A stretch of DNA of 64,000 bases from Tricholoma matsutake (Eukaryota; Basidiomycota; Agaricomycetes; Agaricales; Tricholomataceae): NCBI GenBank assembly GCA_026075535.2, contig AP026549.1, forward strand, positions 558,001-622,000, given 5' to 3'. Shown here in pieces: positions 31,648 through 43,899 of this stretch. Under the pieces are notes generated by a model that was given only the letters and a program-made list of their open reading frames with translations, was not told the origin of the DNA and ran no database searches. Numbering within the stretch: the first letter of the stretch is position 1; each line of letters begins with the position of its first letter. Position numbers and translations under genes: made by a program.

Positions 31648-34332
31648 ATGGACCTCAGTGATGACAATCTTCAGCTTCATTGCATCATCGAAGGCAAATC
31701 CGAGGTGTTTCCAGTGAATGTTCAAGGTTCATTGTGGCACAATCCGAAATTCAATGTTGGCCACCTGAAGGAGAAAATACAAGAGAAGCGAAAAGATGAT
31801 TCATTAGCTGGCATTGGTGCCCATATCCTAGTACTCTGGAAGGTGCATGATATTGAAGATTCGCAATGTCAGACAATATGGCTTACTTCCTTGTCCTTTT
31901 AGCCCAAAGATACCAATCCCATCGATGTGAACCTGGACGACCTTGCGTCTATCCACAGTGATGAACAACTGGCTGAGAAATTACCCTCTGCTCATCCTGT
32001 AGACTATATTTTTCCAAAACAACCTTCCCTCAATCATTTACATATTATTATTGTATGGAAACCGGATGCTGGTAAGTGACAGTCCCTTGCTATGGCCAAA
32101 TATTGCTGATAGGGTCCTGTGTCAAATTTCCCTTCCAATTGCCCTCGTCGTTGTGCACTTCATGTACTCGGCTCGCCACAAAACAAAACCTGGGTCACTC
32201 GCCACTTTCTGGATGTTCTTGTCTCATTTATTGCGCCTTCACATTGTCCCGTTCTGTGTTTTATTCTTCTCTTTCCATGCTCCTGTGGGGATTGTTCATC
32301 TTTTCCTCTCTTCTCCACTAATTCTATGTTTATACTGTTTGCTTCTTCCACCTTTGATTTTGCTTTCACAACCATTGCCCCTTTGGCCGCCTGTCTTTCC
32401 TACTTGCAATACATCGTCATCTTCTCCATTCTCCCTGTCGCTCGCCATGACATGTTCATCTCTGCGTCTCGGCTTACATCAATCACCCCTCGGAACCATC
32501 TCTTCCTTCGCGCATTCCCTCCTTGTCTCACCATCTCTCTATGATCTGTCCACCTACCACTGATCCCTTCTCCACATTTGTAAATTTGCAATGTTCCTCC
32601 CTGATCGCTTGATATTATGCTTTCTTCATTCCTCTTTCCTTCTTCCCACCTCCCTCTTCACATATGTCAAATGGGTCTCATTGCTGGTCTGGGTCGGTTC
32701 CTCACTCCGCCAAATTACAACGTCCTCCCATTTCCATGTCTCACCATCGCTCTCCCTGGTTTTACCGCTTCTCATTCCGACTTTTTAAACCAATCAGAAT
32801 CAGACCACCAGAAGCAAAAGGCAGACACCATGCTTGAACCTGACAATTTCGAGCAAGCGAAGAGGGCAAAACTGACCACCCTGGCCCCTTCTGACGAGTC
32901 AAAACCCCTGTATTATGAGGATCTGCAGAGAAATGCCTCCAAAAAGATCCTTGACGACCATCCATCGGCAGATTTAAATGTACCGCCCGCACCACTGCTC
33001 TATTTCGGCTTCGGCCACTTCGTTGATATATACGACGGATGCGAGGATATTCCTTATCTGTTGAAGATTGATTTTCCTGCGCTTGAGGCTGCCACTGATG
33101 ACTTTGCTAACAAGATGCGCGAGTTCTTTGTAAGCGAAGACGCTCAATGTGACGAAGGGCTTCCCCTGCTGAATGTGATTTTCTCATGCCGCAAAGAGAA
33201 TGCACCTGTATTCCTAGTGCTTCATGCAGAGTCGTTCCGCAGCTTTAGGACAGATGGACATAATGTTGCGGCTCACCGATCCACTGGAACGATTACCGAA
33301 TTCAAGAATAAAATTACCGGAATCACTTCAATTCCGGAGATTGAAGCCACCACCTACTTCGCCCAGCTCAATATTGCATCGAACTACGGACCCAAATTCA
33401 TTGATCAATGGAAGGTGCCTTGCCTTGGCATCACTGTCATTGGTGAGTGCAGAACTCCAATGGTCACCTAACATTATGGCTGAGAACCATGTCTTCCAGG
33501 CCACCAAGTGACTTTCTATGCAATCATTCTTCTCGGCCACCAACATTGGCTCATCAGTCTCACCCCCACTCTATTGTGTCTTTGTTCGGCGTCAAACTCA
33601 ACTGACTGCACCAGCCTCTACCATGCATTTGCTGCTGCCTCAGTTCTTGACATGCTTATCTTCGCAGACATCCGCCTCACTCTTGCAAATCCACCCCCTC
33701 AGATTCCTTCAATGCATTGGCAACTTCCTGCGGTTTCCAGGCTCCGCAAATATTTGATGCTGGAGACAGTGGATACAGATGACCCAGAACATGGCTACCT
33801 TGACTTTAAAATCCATGATGACAAGACTTACACAGATCCTTCTAGACTTCTCTTCTTGGCTTCAACTACTAGCCCCACACTTGTTGTAATCAAGTTCACC
33901 CGCCGATATTGTGCTGAGCTGCATGCACTGTGTGCGAAGCTTGGTGGTGCACCACAGCTTCTCGCATTTGAACGTCTCCCTGGGGGCTGGTTTGGCGTTG
34001 CCATGGAATACATTTCGATGGCTGTGCCACTCAGGACCATTCCAAAGGACCATGTCAAGCACCCACGCTGGTACAAGGAGTTACAGGAAGTCCTAACCAT
34101 GTTTCATGGGGAAAATCTGGTGCATGGAGACCTGAGAGATACAAACATAATTGTTGAGGATGATGAATGGGTCCTGCTTGTTGACTTTGACTGGGGAGGT
34201 CGAGATGGGGAGACTGTCTATCCAAGGTGGAGCCTCCACTCGGAATTAAAAGATGGGAGGACTTATAATGACCTTAAGATCCAGAAGGAGGACGATGAAA
34301 GAATCCTGGCATATACATTTTCAAAGTTGTGA
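31648..34332 (+). CDS. Crinkler (CRN)-type protein with C-terminal kinase-like domain
   Basis: Four exons are inferred: 31648-31842, 31903-32071, 32798-33442 and 33500-34332, about 613 residues, all splice phases agreeing and no stop until TGA at 34330-34332. Introns have GT-AG ends (60, 726 and 57 bases). The N-terminal 120 residues fit the ubiquitin-like Crinkler N-terminal domain: LQLHCIIEGKS, VGHLKEKIQEK and a LVLWK box at the first exon end. The C-terminal part is a protein-kinase-like fold with VVIKFTRRY (Lys), HGDLRDTN (catalytic loop) and DFDWGG in place of DFG. I chose the ATG at 31648 because the CRN domain begins a few residues later; ATG at 31591 is in frame. Fungal and oomycete CRN proteins are proposed effectors or conflict proteins, often nuclear. 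No signal peptide is apparent. The third exon's 3' splice site could alternatively be six bases downstream. Confidence 0.78.
32072..32797 (+). other. Unusually long (726-base) intron in the CRN-kinase gene
   Basis: It starts GTAAGT and ends CCAATCAG, and its phase fits the flanking exons. The interior is C/T-rich. The neighbouring introns are 57-60 bases. The second CRN gene (58953-61150) also has a long C/T-rich segment after the equivalent exon (about 59341-59946). Plus-strand frames inside it show no domain. Confidence 0.65.
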
Positions 34333-35299
34333 TTGTGTTCTCTGTACCTGGTTCTCTTGCAGTCATTTTGAAAGCTGTTAAACCAGTCCTGTCACATTTT
34401 TATATTATCCACTAATGATTGTATGGGCTCTTTGACAACTGGATAGAGGTTAGGCCCTGGTCCAGGTTATATAAAAAAAAAGAAATTCATTAGAGTCTGT
34501 GGAGCAAAGCGACCATAGTGACACCAATAGGACAATAGGACACAGCTTAGTGCAGTCCACCCTATGTTTCTTGAGGTTAGGGTTAGGATGGGTGGAGCAA
34601 AGCAACAACCAGATAGAGGACAAGAGGATGTGGTAAGGCAGTCCATCCTCTTTCACCAGGATTATGGCTTGTCAGGTCCTTTGAGGCTTGGATTAAAATC
34701 CCACATTGATACATGCACTGTCAGCACATTGATCAATAACAATGTATCCAACAGATACAGGGATGAGCGTTGCAATAAATGCAAGAAAACTCACTGAGAC
34801 AGTGTGGTTTCCACGCCAGCACAACTAAGAGACAATCAATAGCAATCAATAGAAAATTTCACTTACCTACAGACAGGCAGTGGTGCACAATTGTCGCACG
34901 GTGCATCACCAGGTGGCATTACCACTGGTAACACATGGGACTGATGCAGTTGCTACAGGGTCAACATGCACATCAGTCAGCAATCACTTCTGGATCATTC
35001 CAAGAGATCCTTCCCATGGTTATGGTGCACAGCATGTGACTCATCCCAACAAATGTCAGGTACATCACAGTGGGCAGTGCACAGAAAGGGGTGGTCTGGG
35101 GTGCTGAGGTTAGCTGTTAGCCAGTTAGGAGGTGCAAAGGGCGAAGCCAAGCAAAGTGAGGTGAGCATAGGACAATAGCATCCTATTTTGCCTTTATATA
35201 GGCTCTTCAGGTTACCTTTCATACTCAGATGCTGGCACAACTCAGAAACAGTTGATAGAGATCAATATGAAAAAATGATGTACCTATAAGAATATTAAC
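34333..35299. other. Region downstream of the CRN-kinase gene
   Basis: No gene recognised. GGTTAGGGTTAGG at 34575-34587 is only two telomere-like units and is probably chance. Imperfectly repeated GGAGCAAAGCRAC text lies near 34501 and 34597. Confidence 0.35.
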
Positions 35300-35720
35300 T
35301 TATGTTTTATACCCATGATACAGGCTTTAATTGTTATTAGGCAACTGGACACCAGGTGGTGTTGCAGGCTGCGCACTCAGTGGAGGAGTTGATCGCGATT
35401 GTAAGGGTGTGGTAAGCTGCTTAACACCTGCACACAGAGGAATAGCAACAAACTTATATTCTCATGTACTTGTGGTGTGATTAAGACTTGGGTTGCTGAA
35501 TATAGCCGAGCTGGCTATATACCTGGCAACCCCTGGTGCTAATATGTGCAAACACTGCCCCCTTACATTCTCCCCCTCTTTGGCATGCCTCCATAACATG
35601 TCAAACCAAATCAAACTAAGAAATAAGTAAGGAACATGTGTATTATTTATATTCCACCCAATAAAAGAGTGCGGGCCTGCCCCCCAGGTATTCAATTTCT
35701 TAGGTGTCTAATACATGCAC
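35300..35720 (-). repeat. LTR-like 3' end of a retrotransposon (minus strand)
   Basis: On the minus strand a purine tract (AAAGAGGGGGAGAATGTAAG) is followed by GGGGGCAG and TGTTTGCACATATTAGC, the layout of a polypurine tract and LTR start near 35556. The 3' end of the LTR is not clear, perhaps near 35330. The upstream side (35560-35700) is not recognisable pol. Confidence 0.4.
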
Positions 35721-35984
35721 CATATATACAAGAAAAGAAAAAAATAAAGCTTGTAAGTTAAAATTTCAGCATCTCGCCAGCACCAGTCATGATGCCAGCC
35801 AACTAGAGATCCATGCCCCCTAGTGGTTTAATAGCCATGCTTGTACCATCACATGGCAAATGTCATACTCAATGTTGAGAAGAGCGAAGGAAAAGAAATA
35901 ATAGAAAATGAATGATAGGGAACTACAATGTTCCCTTTTTTTTTCTTCTTTTTTTTGGCAAGGCATCCCCTGTCCTATTCCATC

Positions 35985-38160
35985 AGCACATCGTCAGGTA
36001 TTTCACCTGATGGCCCTTCTCCTTGGTCAAGGGGCAATGCCTCTCTGTTGTCATCCCCCTGTTCTGAAATAAGTTCAAGCTTGAACAGCTTGTTGTAGGA
36101 GGCCTCTTCCTCTGCTCACCTCTTCTCAACTCTTGTCTTCTTCTTTTTCTTCTGCTGTGGCCATATGTAGTATATGGCTGTCCCCGTCCATCCTGCTGTG
36201 GTGCCTGCCACCAGCTCTGCCAATGGAACGTCCATTGAAGGCTGAATCAATGGCACCCCTGAAGTTGCATGATATGACCCTGCCACAGCCAATGGTGATA
36301 GCTTGACCAATTCTGTCATTGTATGCGACGGAAGGGAATGTCCCACCGGTGGCTGCTCCATAGATGACACCCACCACCTGGGCGATCTTGCTCCTCCGAG
36401 CTGGACTGCTCGCATGCCATTTGGAGTGCCAACATTGCCTCCGATCGACAGGAGGCATCCATCCCCTGACTCCAAGTCAGTAGGGCTGTATGGCCCCACC
36501 CAAACACGTCTCTGACTTGTGAGATGGTTATACCATCTCCTGCAAACAACCTGGTGATGCCCTTGAGCATCACATTGTCAGATGCCACCACTTGCATCAC
36601 ACTCGCCATCACAGAAATGGTGAGATGCAACTTGTCCACCAGGCATTGGTACAACCCCATCATTGTGATGAATTGGGCTGCCCTTGTCATGAACATGTTC
36701 CTTGTTTGGAACACTCCATCGCCCCATGGCACCCTCCTCATGACTAGTGTTTAAAGGTCCAGTCTGTAGGACCAAAAAAAAGACCGAAACTGAACTGAAC
36801 TGGACCTATTAGGACTGGACCAGTGGTCTATTTATGGACCGGTCTTTTTCAGTCCAGTTCCTGGTCTTTCGTTTTGAAAAATATAGTAGGACCAATGAAA
36901 AACTGGTTTAAACCAGTTGCGACCAGTTTTTTGTCCCAACGTATGTTGGACCTTACTCCAACACATATTACTTCATTTTCGGTCCCTGGACCATCAAAAA
37001 CGGTCAAGAATTGGTTGAGATATGACCAAAAACATTTTTGTACAAGTATTTTGTTGTATCAGAACAACTTTGATTGCATTGCTTATTACCTGAGCCATAA
37101 ATTTTTTTGTACAGCTATATGACATCATAAAAGTAACAGCAACACACCTAATTATCTGTATCATGGGATTTTATTCATATAACAGCCCAAATGAGTGCAA
37201 CTACAAACTACAAATTACAAACTACAAACCACAACTTGAATGCATGTCCTTTTGGTTTTGGCCATATCTCAGTCAAATCTTGACGGAATTGCTTAAATGT
37301 TGGATCGGTCTACGGAGCATTACAATCTCTATCCATGAATATAATACGTATGAGGTAATGGTCATATTTGTTGAGATACATATGGGTTATTTGGCACAAT
37401 AAATTTTATGACAAAAGACTGGTCCAAACCAGTCTTTTTTCGGTCCATGGACCGATTAGGACTGGTCCTAGAGGGTCCGGTTGCGGTCCTCCAATATCTG
37501 GGTCAGTCCTAGACTGGTTGCGGTTGATGGTTGCCCCATTTGGAAGTCAAAAACCGGACTGGACTGGACCTTTAAACACTACTCATGACCAACAGCAGGC
37601 CACAGACCAACAACATATTGATGGTGTCTTGCATCCTTTGTATCCCTGGGTGCATCGCAGATTCCCTGGGGTACCTCCATAGCCATTGTGCCCACTCCTC
37701 AGGTGGGTCAGTCAGCCAGGGCATATTCACCCCCACAGGTATGCCAGGATAACTCTGTTTTGGAGGTGGACAAGCCTTGGGTGGCACCCAACTAGGTGTC
37801 TTCCACTTTTTGTTTTTGTTTTTTGTTTTTGTTTTTTTTTGTTATTTTTCGGAGTACCCTATAATAGTAATTACATCTTAGAGTATCTACTTAAGGCCCC
37901 TTTGCCTTGACCTCTCCCTAGTCCTTGCCCCTCAGACGGCATGCCCTGGGCAAAGGTTCCCCCTGAGGTCCAGTTTATCAAGCCATTTATGACTGCAGGA
38001 CCCTTTGTTGACCTCTTCTTCATTTCGCTTGGTGCCCTTGCTGGTTGTGTGTTTATGTGGCTGGCCTTTTGGTAGCAGGCATAAGTCGGACAGTGAGGAT
38101 GTAGGTTTGGTCTGGTTCTGATACCTCTAGTCGTGTGCTTCGCATTTTCCATAGTCCTCT
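35985..38160 (-). pseudogene. Unrecognised multi-part gene split by a hAT-type element
   Basis: Three minus-strand segments read as one gene. 37871-38160 starts MENAKHTTRGIRTRPNLHPH and may be the N-terminal exon. 37590-37830 contains WVPPKACPPPK and WLTDPPEEWAQWLWRYPRES. After the hAT-type insertion (36745-37581) the same frame resumes at about 36736 with MRRVPWGDGVFQTRN, then GITRLFAGDGITISQVRDV. The C-terminal part is Lys- and Glu-rich (36116-36499) and, after an in-frame TGA at 36116-36118, runs on to about 35985. Removing the element and one 8-base duplicate restores the frame across the insertion. A frame change near 36320-36500 and the TGA suggest decay. I do not recognise the family; it could be a domesticated or orphan fungal protein. 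Confidence 0.5.
36745..37581. mobile_element. hAT-type non-autonomous element with 8-base target duplication
   Basis: The 837-base element has perfect 20-base inverted ends (TAGTGTTTAAAGGTCCAGTC) and is flanked by CTCATGAC at 36737-36744 and 37582-37589. An 8-base duplication and ends beginning TAGTG (YARNG-like) are characteristic of the hAT superfamily. The interior has many GGTCCAGT/ACTGGACC words near both ends and no transposase. It interrupts the unrecognised minus-strand gene. Confidence 0.92.
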
Positions 38161-39990
38161 GTATATGCAGGATTTTTAGTGGCAAGTGGTCGAATTTAGG
38201 AACATTGGATACTGGCAGTTTATACTAAATCCCAAGGACATGTTTATTGCAAGTAAGGAGTATAGATTGTTGACCATTGAATTATCTAGAAGAACATTAA
38301 GAACAAATTGAAGACAACATGAATTAATACATCCATTATAAATCTCTCAAGGACCAAATCACAAATCATCATCGTGGATAGCCCTCCTGCTCCTCAGAAG
38401 CCTATAACACTGTAAGGAGCCAGAGATTGGCATGGTACTTGTTAGAGTTGGGCCATGGCTCTGCTTTGCATGAATGAGTCCTTGATTATCTTCCCAAAAC
38501 TTCAAATGCAAACAAGGCAGTGTCATTAACAGAACTGATCTAACAAAAAAGTTAATCCTCCCCCCTTTGTGTTGATGCAGGGATGGGAGGTGAGTACCAT
38601 ATGTACTAAGTTTGGGCCTGGGGCAGTCCTGGTGCTTTGTTGTTGAGTGCTGGAGGTTGCACATTGGCCTCAGCACCACATCCACCATGTGAGCAGATAC
38701 TCGCAGCAGGGGTGGTGGTGCTGGTTCTGGTCCATTGATGACTTGCCCATGCTTCGATTTGTCCATGCTAGTGCTGGCCTGCAAGCCATAGATCCAACAT
38801 GTGGCCACACCGCTGGTGCTAACCAAAATGCTGGTGCAAACCAAAATGCATTCTCATGCTCTGGTTCTACATTGATAACAAGCATCGAGAATGGTTTCAG
38901 AGCCTCCAGGGATGGTGCAGCCAATAAAAGGTTCATATTCTGGTTAACAGGAATCAGAGGTGTATGGTGTACCTCTGGTGAAGGCGGAGTAATGATTTTG
39001 GCTAGGTTGTGCAAGCCTGAGCCTGGGGATATAGTGAGGAATGTGATTGGATGTGAGAACACATGCAGTGGGGCTAGAGTTCAGAAGGCAGAGGACCATG
39101 GTTCTGGGCAGAATGTTCCAAGAGGGCTTGCATCCTGGCAGAATGTCTAGGAGGGTGGGAGGCTGGAGATCATCATCAGCATTTATACACAATCTCAGGG
39201 GAAAAAGAAACTTGCATTGAAGTATGCAGTCTCCAGATCCATAATGAAGATCATGCTGCCATTGTTGGACAGCAACGATTGAGCAATAGACATTTAGCAA
39301 TAGACATTTCTTTGATAGTCTCATAGACTGAAGATCGGGAGCCTGAGAAATACACTGGCAGTGTGCATGGCCAAATGTGCAAGCATGAGTCCAACTATGG
39401 GCAGTCATGGGGCATGTTGTATTAGACAATATGATGTTCACTTGGGGAAGATCAATGCTGAATTGTGAACCTTCTGACATTGAGGACTGGAACTTGAACT
39501 GGTGCAAGTGCTGGATTGTGAGTGGCCAACAGGACCTGGGTGAGTGAAAATGGGGATGAAGTGGACTAGTAGAACCATTAGACCAAGCTTGACAGAGCAG
39601 AAGTGCAGAAACTCACAAGAACCTGACAAATCCTCACCATCCACTGTCCTCCAGGCTTTCTCATTCCAGAGGTCCCCACTTGCCCTGATTATCCATTCTC
39701 CGCCAAATGAAGACACCATTTGAGGACCTTGCATGTTTTCTTTTCTCTACTCTTGGGCAAGGCGTTGCCTAGTCGGAATGAGGAAGCAGCCCATCTACAG
39801 TGGGTGTGCCTCCACCTGAATACATAAGGGGTGGAAAAGGTGAGGGGTCTGTTTGGTAATGGTATGGCTGATTGAGTGTTGAGGTGGGAACAATGGGTAT
39901 GGGGGTAGTTGTGAGGGGGAGGTCCATGGTTATGGGGGTGTTAAGGAGGATCCCTGAGTCTGGCCCAATATGAAAGCTGACATCGCATGG
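38161..39990. other. Region with Helitron-end motif and no recognised gene
   Basis: Several minus-strand frames of 100-190 codons (38359-39734) lack any recognised domain and overlap in different frames. GTGAGCAGATACTCGCAGC near 38690 matches the hairpin motif of the composite elements. The segment is upstream, in minus orientation, of the Helitron-end motif at 38437 and could be a non-autonomous Helitron body. Confidence 0.4.
38437..38483 (-). repeat. Helitron 3'-end-like hairpin motif, copy 5
   Basis: The minus strand reads AAGGACTCATTCATGCAAAG, then CAGAGCCATGGCCCAACTCTAACAAGT. It aligns along its length with copy 2 (GCATGGCCCAACTAG) and ends CTCTAACAAGT. Confidence 0.55.
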
Positions 39991-39999
39991 TACATTTTT

Positions 40000-41061
40000 T
40001 CTTGTCACCTATGCCAGCTTCGACAAACCCAAAATCTGCTTATTCCACCCACAGTGGCAACACCAGCACCACCTTTTGGCAAAGTCTACATTGACACAAT
40101 GCAAATGCCCCCATCAAATGGATTCAAATACATTGTTCAAGGGTGATGTTCACTAACAGCCTATCCAGAATGGTGAAAGCTTTGATGTGAAAATGCCACG
40201 ACATTAGGAGACTGGATCTTCAAAGACATCAATTGTCGTTCGGGGTCTCTTTACAAAATCATGAGTGATAATGGAGCAGCATTTATTGCAGCAATGGAGT
40301 ATCTTGCAAAATGATACCATATCAATCACATCTGAATCAGTGGTTACAACTCTTGAGCAAATGGAATCATAGAAAGAGCACACTTCAACGTTTGACAATC
40401 ATTATTCAAAGCAGTTGACAGAGGGCAGAACAAGTGGTCAGATGGAGCACACTGTCTTTTGGGCAGAACACATGACAGTTCACAAATGCATGGGTTGTTC
40501 ACCCTACTTTGCAGTGACAGGATCCCATCCCCTCATTTCACTCAACATCTCCAAAGCTACATATTTGCAGCCCCCTCCAAATTCAATACTTTCGACAACT
40601 GATCTTATGGCATGATGAGTTATCACCTTGCAAAAACGATTGATCAACCTCAAAAACCTTTATTTGAAGGTTTTGTTGGCCCATCTCGAAGCTGCAAAAT
40701 GATTTGAACAAGTCCACCAGAGGACTGTCAAAGACTACAACTTTGCAACAGGCGATTTAGTCCTGCTTCACAATACACAGATCAAAAAGTCCCTTAATTG
40801 CAAAATGCGACCTCGATACATAGGTCCCCTCATCATCATCAATTGAAACTATGGAGGAGCCTACATCCTTTGCAAACTCAACAGATCAGCACTCCATCAC
40901 CCTGTCACTGCTTTTTGTCTACTTCCTTACTTAGCTCAAAAATCAATTCCACTCCCTCCAAACTTCCTCGACATTGACTCAGCACGTCTCAAAACACTTC
41001 GACAAACTTCAGACATCAACGAAGATATTCCTGATGACATTCCACTCCTCAAAGATGATTA
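40000..41061 (+). pseudogene. Ty3/gypsy integrase relic (family 3)
   Basis: On the plus strand, with many stops, the order is FGKVYIDTMQMP, LGDWIFKDINC, IMSDNGAAFIAAMEYL, SGYNS and ANGIIERAH, MGCSPYFAVTGSHP. Then GDLVLLHNTQIKKSLN, MRPRYIGPLIII and GGAYILCKLN follow. These are the integrase core with D, D and E positions and the following GPF/GPY-type module of a fungal Ty3/gypsy lineage. At least six in-frame stops and several frame changes mark it as an old copy. No gag, RT or LTR accompanies it. Confidence 0.75.
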
Positions 41062-41650
41062 ACTATTCTCTTTTCTTGGTTCACAATTACTTACCTATGA
41101 TTTTGATTTCTTTTAGTGTATCATACAAGTTGCAATATCACATTATAGTGTGGTTGCACAACCTCCAAAAGGGTTTTTCGGCCATGATGATTTACTGAGC
41201 CTTTCCCTAATTTGATAATGTCATTTCCTTTCATTTTCTCTTACAATGTGCTTGGAACACTCACAATGACAAGTCTCAGCAATGAATTTCATCTCAAATT
41301 TTTTTTGGATATTTCTTTTACTCTACTTATTTCTTATATCTTCTGTTTCCAGTTCAACAAAGCACAAATTTATTATATGAAAATAACAAAAACAAAAACA
41401 ACGAAATTTTATTCTTCTTCATCCAACATTTTACCCAGTGCCACTATTTCCTGATCCAGCATATGATGCTGCATCTTTTTCTTCACCATCTCCTCCAAAA
41501 TTATCTGTCAGTGCTGCTCTATGCCCAACACGCCCTCATCGCCATCTTGAATTTCCTGCTCCTTCCCTTTCCTGTCTTGCTTCGACTGTCCCTGCAACCT
41601 TGATGGCCCTGCCTCCAGTGCTAAGAAAGGCCTGATGACTTGAATTCGAG
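41062..41650. other. A/T-rich non-coding stretch
   Basis: No domain-bearing frame. It may contain the 3' remnant of the gypsy relic, but no LTR-like ends were found. Confidence 0.4.
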
Positions 41651-41653
41651 GCA

Positions 41654-42490
41654 CTATACATTATAAAATGTTAGCGAATACTTCAAAAAGACATCAATCA
41701 GTTGCTTACCTGGTTTTGGATGCTCCAAAGCCTTTACCCCATGACTCCCTATAGCCTTCTTTCCCTTCATTTTATGAACCCCCCACCTCAAAACACCCTC
41801 CCAATAGCACCCTTGTGCTTCTTGCATGCATTTGCAGCATTTTGCTGCTCTGTCATCCATGATGCACATGGGCCAGCTCTTGAAGCCAGAGCATCAATCG
41901 CACTACAGGTGTTTTGTTAGTTTTGAAATCCCTGTGAAACTTTTCATACGACTTACTGGTCCTTTGAGCTTGAGAAGTCCCCCCTCCTCAAATCTTGTTT
42001 GTTTAGCAGCAATTTCTTGTTTGCCATCATCATCTTCATCTTCATCATTGTCCTCCTCCATCACCTGCCACTTTTGGGTGCCCAGGAGAAAGACTGGGTC
42101 TTCCTGATCCTCCTCCCCAATTTCTGCTACCCGAATCACCTCACTTTCTGCCTGCAAGGCTAAGTTTTGCCTCTTCAGATCCTCCTTTGATATTGTTTTC
42201 GCTTGAACCTCAGCAATGAGAATGGCTCAGGTAGTCTCGAGAGCCTTCCGCCGTTTGTCAAGCTTGGCAGCTTTTGCCACCACTGCCTCACGTCAAAATG
42301 CTTCTGCCTCCTCCCACAGTTTTCCCTCCGCCTCTGCCACCTCCTCCCATGCTTTCGCCTCTGCTGCTTCTGCCTCAGCCTTCACCTGAACAGACCTGGC
42401 CTCTTCCTCCTCTCATTCGACCTCATCTGCTAGGTCCTGGAATAGAAACTCGGCACCCCAGGAAAGCCACTCCCGATGTGCCAGAGGAGC
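41654..42490 (-). pseudogene. Relic encoding a coiled-coil (Ala/Glu/Lys-rich) protein
   Basis: The minus-strand frame from about 42480 reads AEAEAAEAKAWEEVAEAEGK, LDKRRKALETT, KEDLKRQNLAL and then an acidic stretch EEDNDEDEDDDGK. Heptad-like Ala/Glu/Lys content suggests a coiled coil. In-frame stops at about 42420, 42280 and 42225 and a stop at 41903 interrupt it. A Cys-containing tail (ASWMTEQQNAANACKKHKG) follows in another frame. I do not recognise the family. Confidence 0.4.
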
Positions 42491-43899
42491 CTACAGCTCG
42501 AATACTTCATCCATGACCTTTTGAATGGCCTGTGAATGGGATTCCTCAACATTGTCCATGAGATTGTCATATTTGTACTATGAAAAGTCGTTAGCATCTA
42601 AAGGCATCTCAGAAAACACGTTGACACTCATCATTTTCTCACAAAAATCTCACCCCCAAACTTCAAAGTTGATATCTTCTGCCTTACCAACTTCAAGCAT
42701 GGCCTTTGCATGTTTGAGGATGTTGTGTTCAAATTCAAGGAGTAGCAACATGATTGGAGGATGTAAGAGACAAGTTCAACTCGAGGATGAAAGAAAAAGA
42801 GCGAGGTTTTTGAGTTACCTTTATAAGTTTTTCAACACAATCATGGATTTGGCACGTGACTCTGATCAGCCGACTGGGACAGTCAGGATTTCAGTAAGGG
42901 GGAGGATGATAGGTCCACTTTGGCAGCTGAGCTCTGAAAACAAGAAATCACACTCAGACACATTCTTCACAATGTCCTACAATTTTGTGAATGCTTACGA
43001 ATGCATGAAACAACATATGACACTTCGAAACATTTTGAAAGACTTCAAACCTTTTCGAATGACTTAGGCTGCCATATTCTTATCATACTGCACCTCAAAC
43101 ACATGTTCCCACCATTACACACACTGATGTATCACATTCCTGCCACCACAAACATGAGGAGACACAACAGCTAGCACCTTAGTGCACATCGAGGCACTTT
43201 TTGATGTATTCATGATTTATTGGAACCACAAGACAAGGAGATTTGATATATCATGTATATTGCATGTTTTCTTCTTATCATTTTCTCATTTACTTTGTGA
43301 TTTTGACACCTTTTTCACTGCCTGATGTTTACCACATGTTTTGCCTCATGGCCTTTTACCTTTTTAGTACTATCTCTCTAAAACATATATAGTTTGGTGT
43401 ATTTACTGTCGAGAGAGGCAAGAAATCGTCTTCCCACATTGCATATCATCTGGCTTAAGGGTTCTACTCTTGAGTTTTAGCTCAGTCTTAGTCCAAACTT
43501 GCTCAAGTAATCTGTGAACTACGTCATTTTGCTATGCAGTTTCTTGAAACTTTTGTCAATTGTCTATCTACCCTGTCATCGTCTTTTACATCACCTTCAA
43601 CTATTGTCACCATCTCCTGAACTTGTTAAAACCATTTTGAAGATTCTCGAATTCCTTCACATCACAGCTAAACTCTTTCATATCATTTCAAAATGCTTCA
43701 TAGTGTTTTGTACTACTTCATATGGTTTTGCAGAACTTCACACCACCTAACACTGCTTTGCAACGTTTTGCAGTACATCTACTGACCTTTGGATAACACG
43801 GTGATATTCAGTACCACCTCACAACCTTCCTCTGACTTGTGTTATATCTCCTAAGACCAGTTTAGTTGGTTTTGGTAGAGTTTCCAGGTTGAGCATCAT
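42491..43899. other. Unassigned stretch
   Basis: A 180-codon plus frame (42525-43067) has no recognisable domain and lies opposite the coiled-coil relic's upstream side. The rest contains repeated ACTTCRNACC-type A/C-rich words but no clear repeat boundary. Confidence 0.35.

Noticed and set aside
32051..32788. Plus-strand frames of 81-170 codons
   Set aside because: They lie in the predicted long intron of the CRN-kinase gene, are hydrophobic because of C/T richness, and show no domain.
34575..34587. Telomere-like GGTTAGGGTTAGG
   Set aside because: Only about two units of TTAGGG; no array and no subtelomeric context.
38359..39507. Minus-strand proteins of 130-187 codons
   Set aside because: The frames overlap one another, have no recognisable domain and lie in what may be a non-autonomous Helitron; support is too weak.
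42525..43067. A 180-codon plus-strand gene
   Set aside because: No recognisable domain, no splice context, and it overlaps the upstream side of a minus-strand coiled-coil relic.
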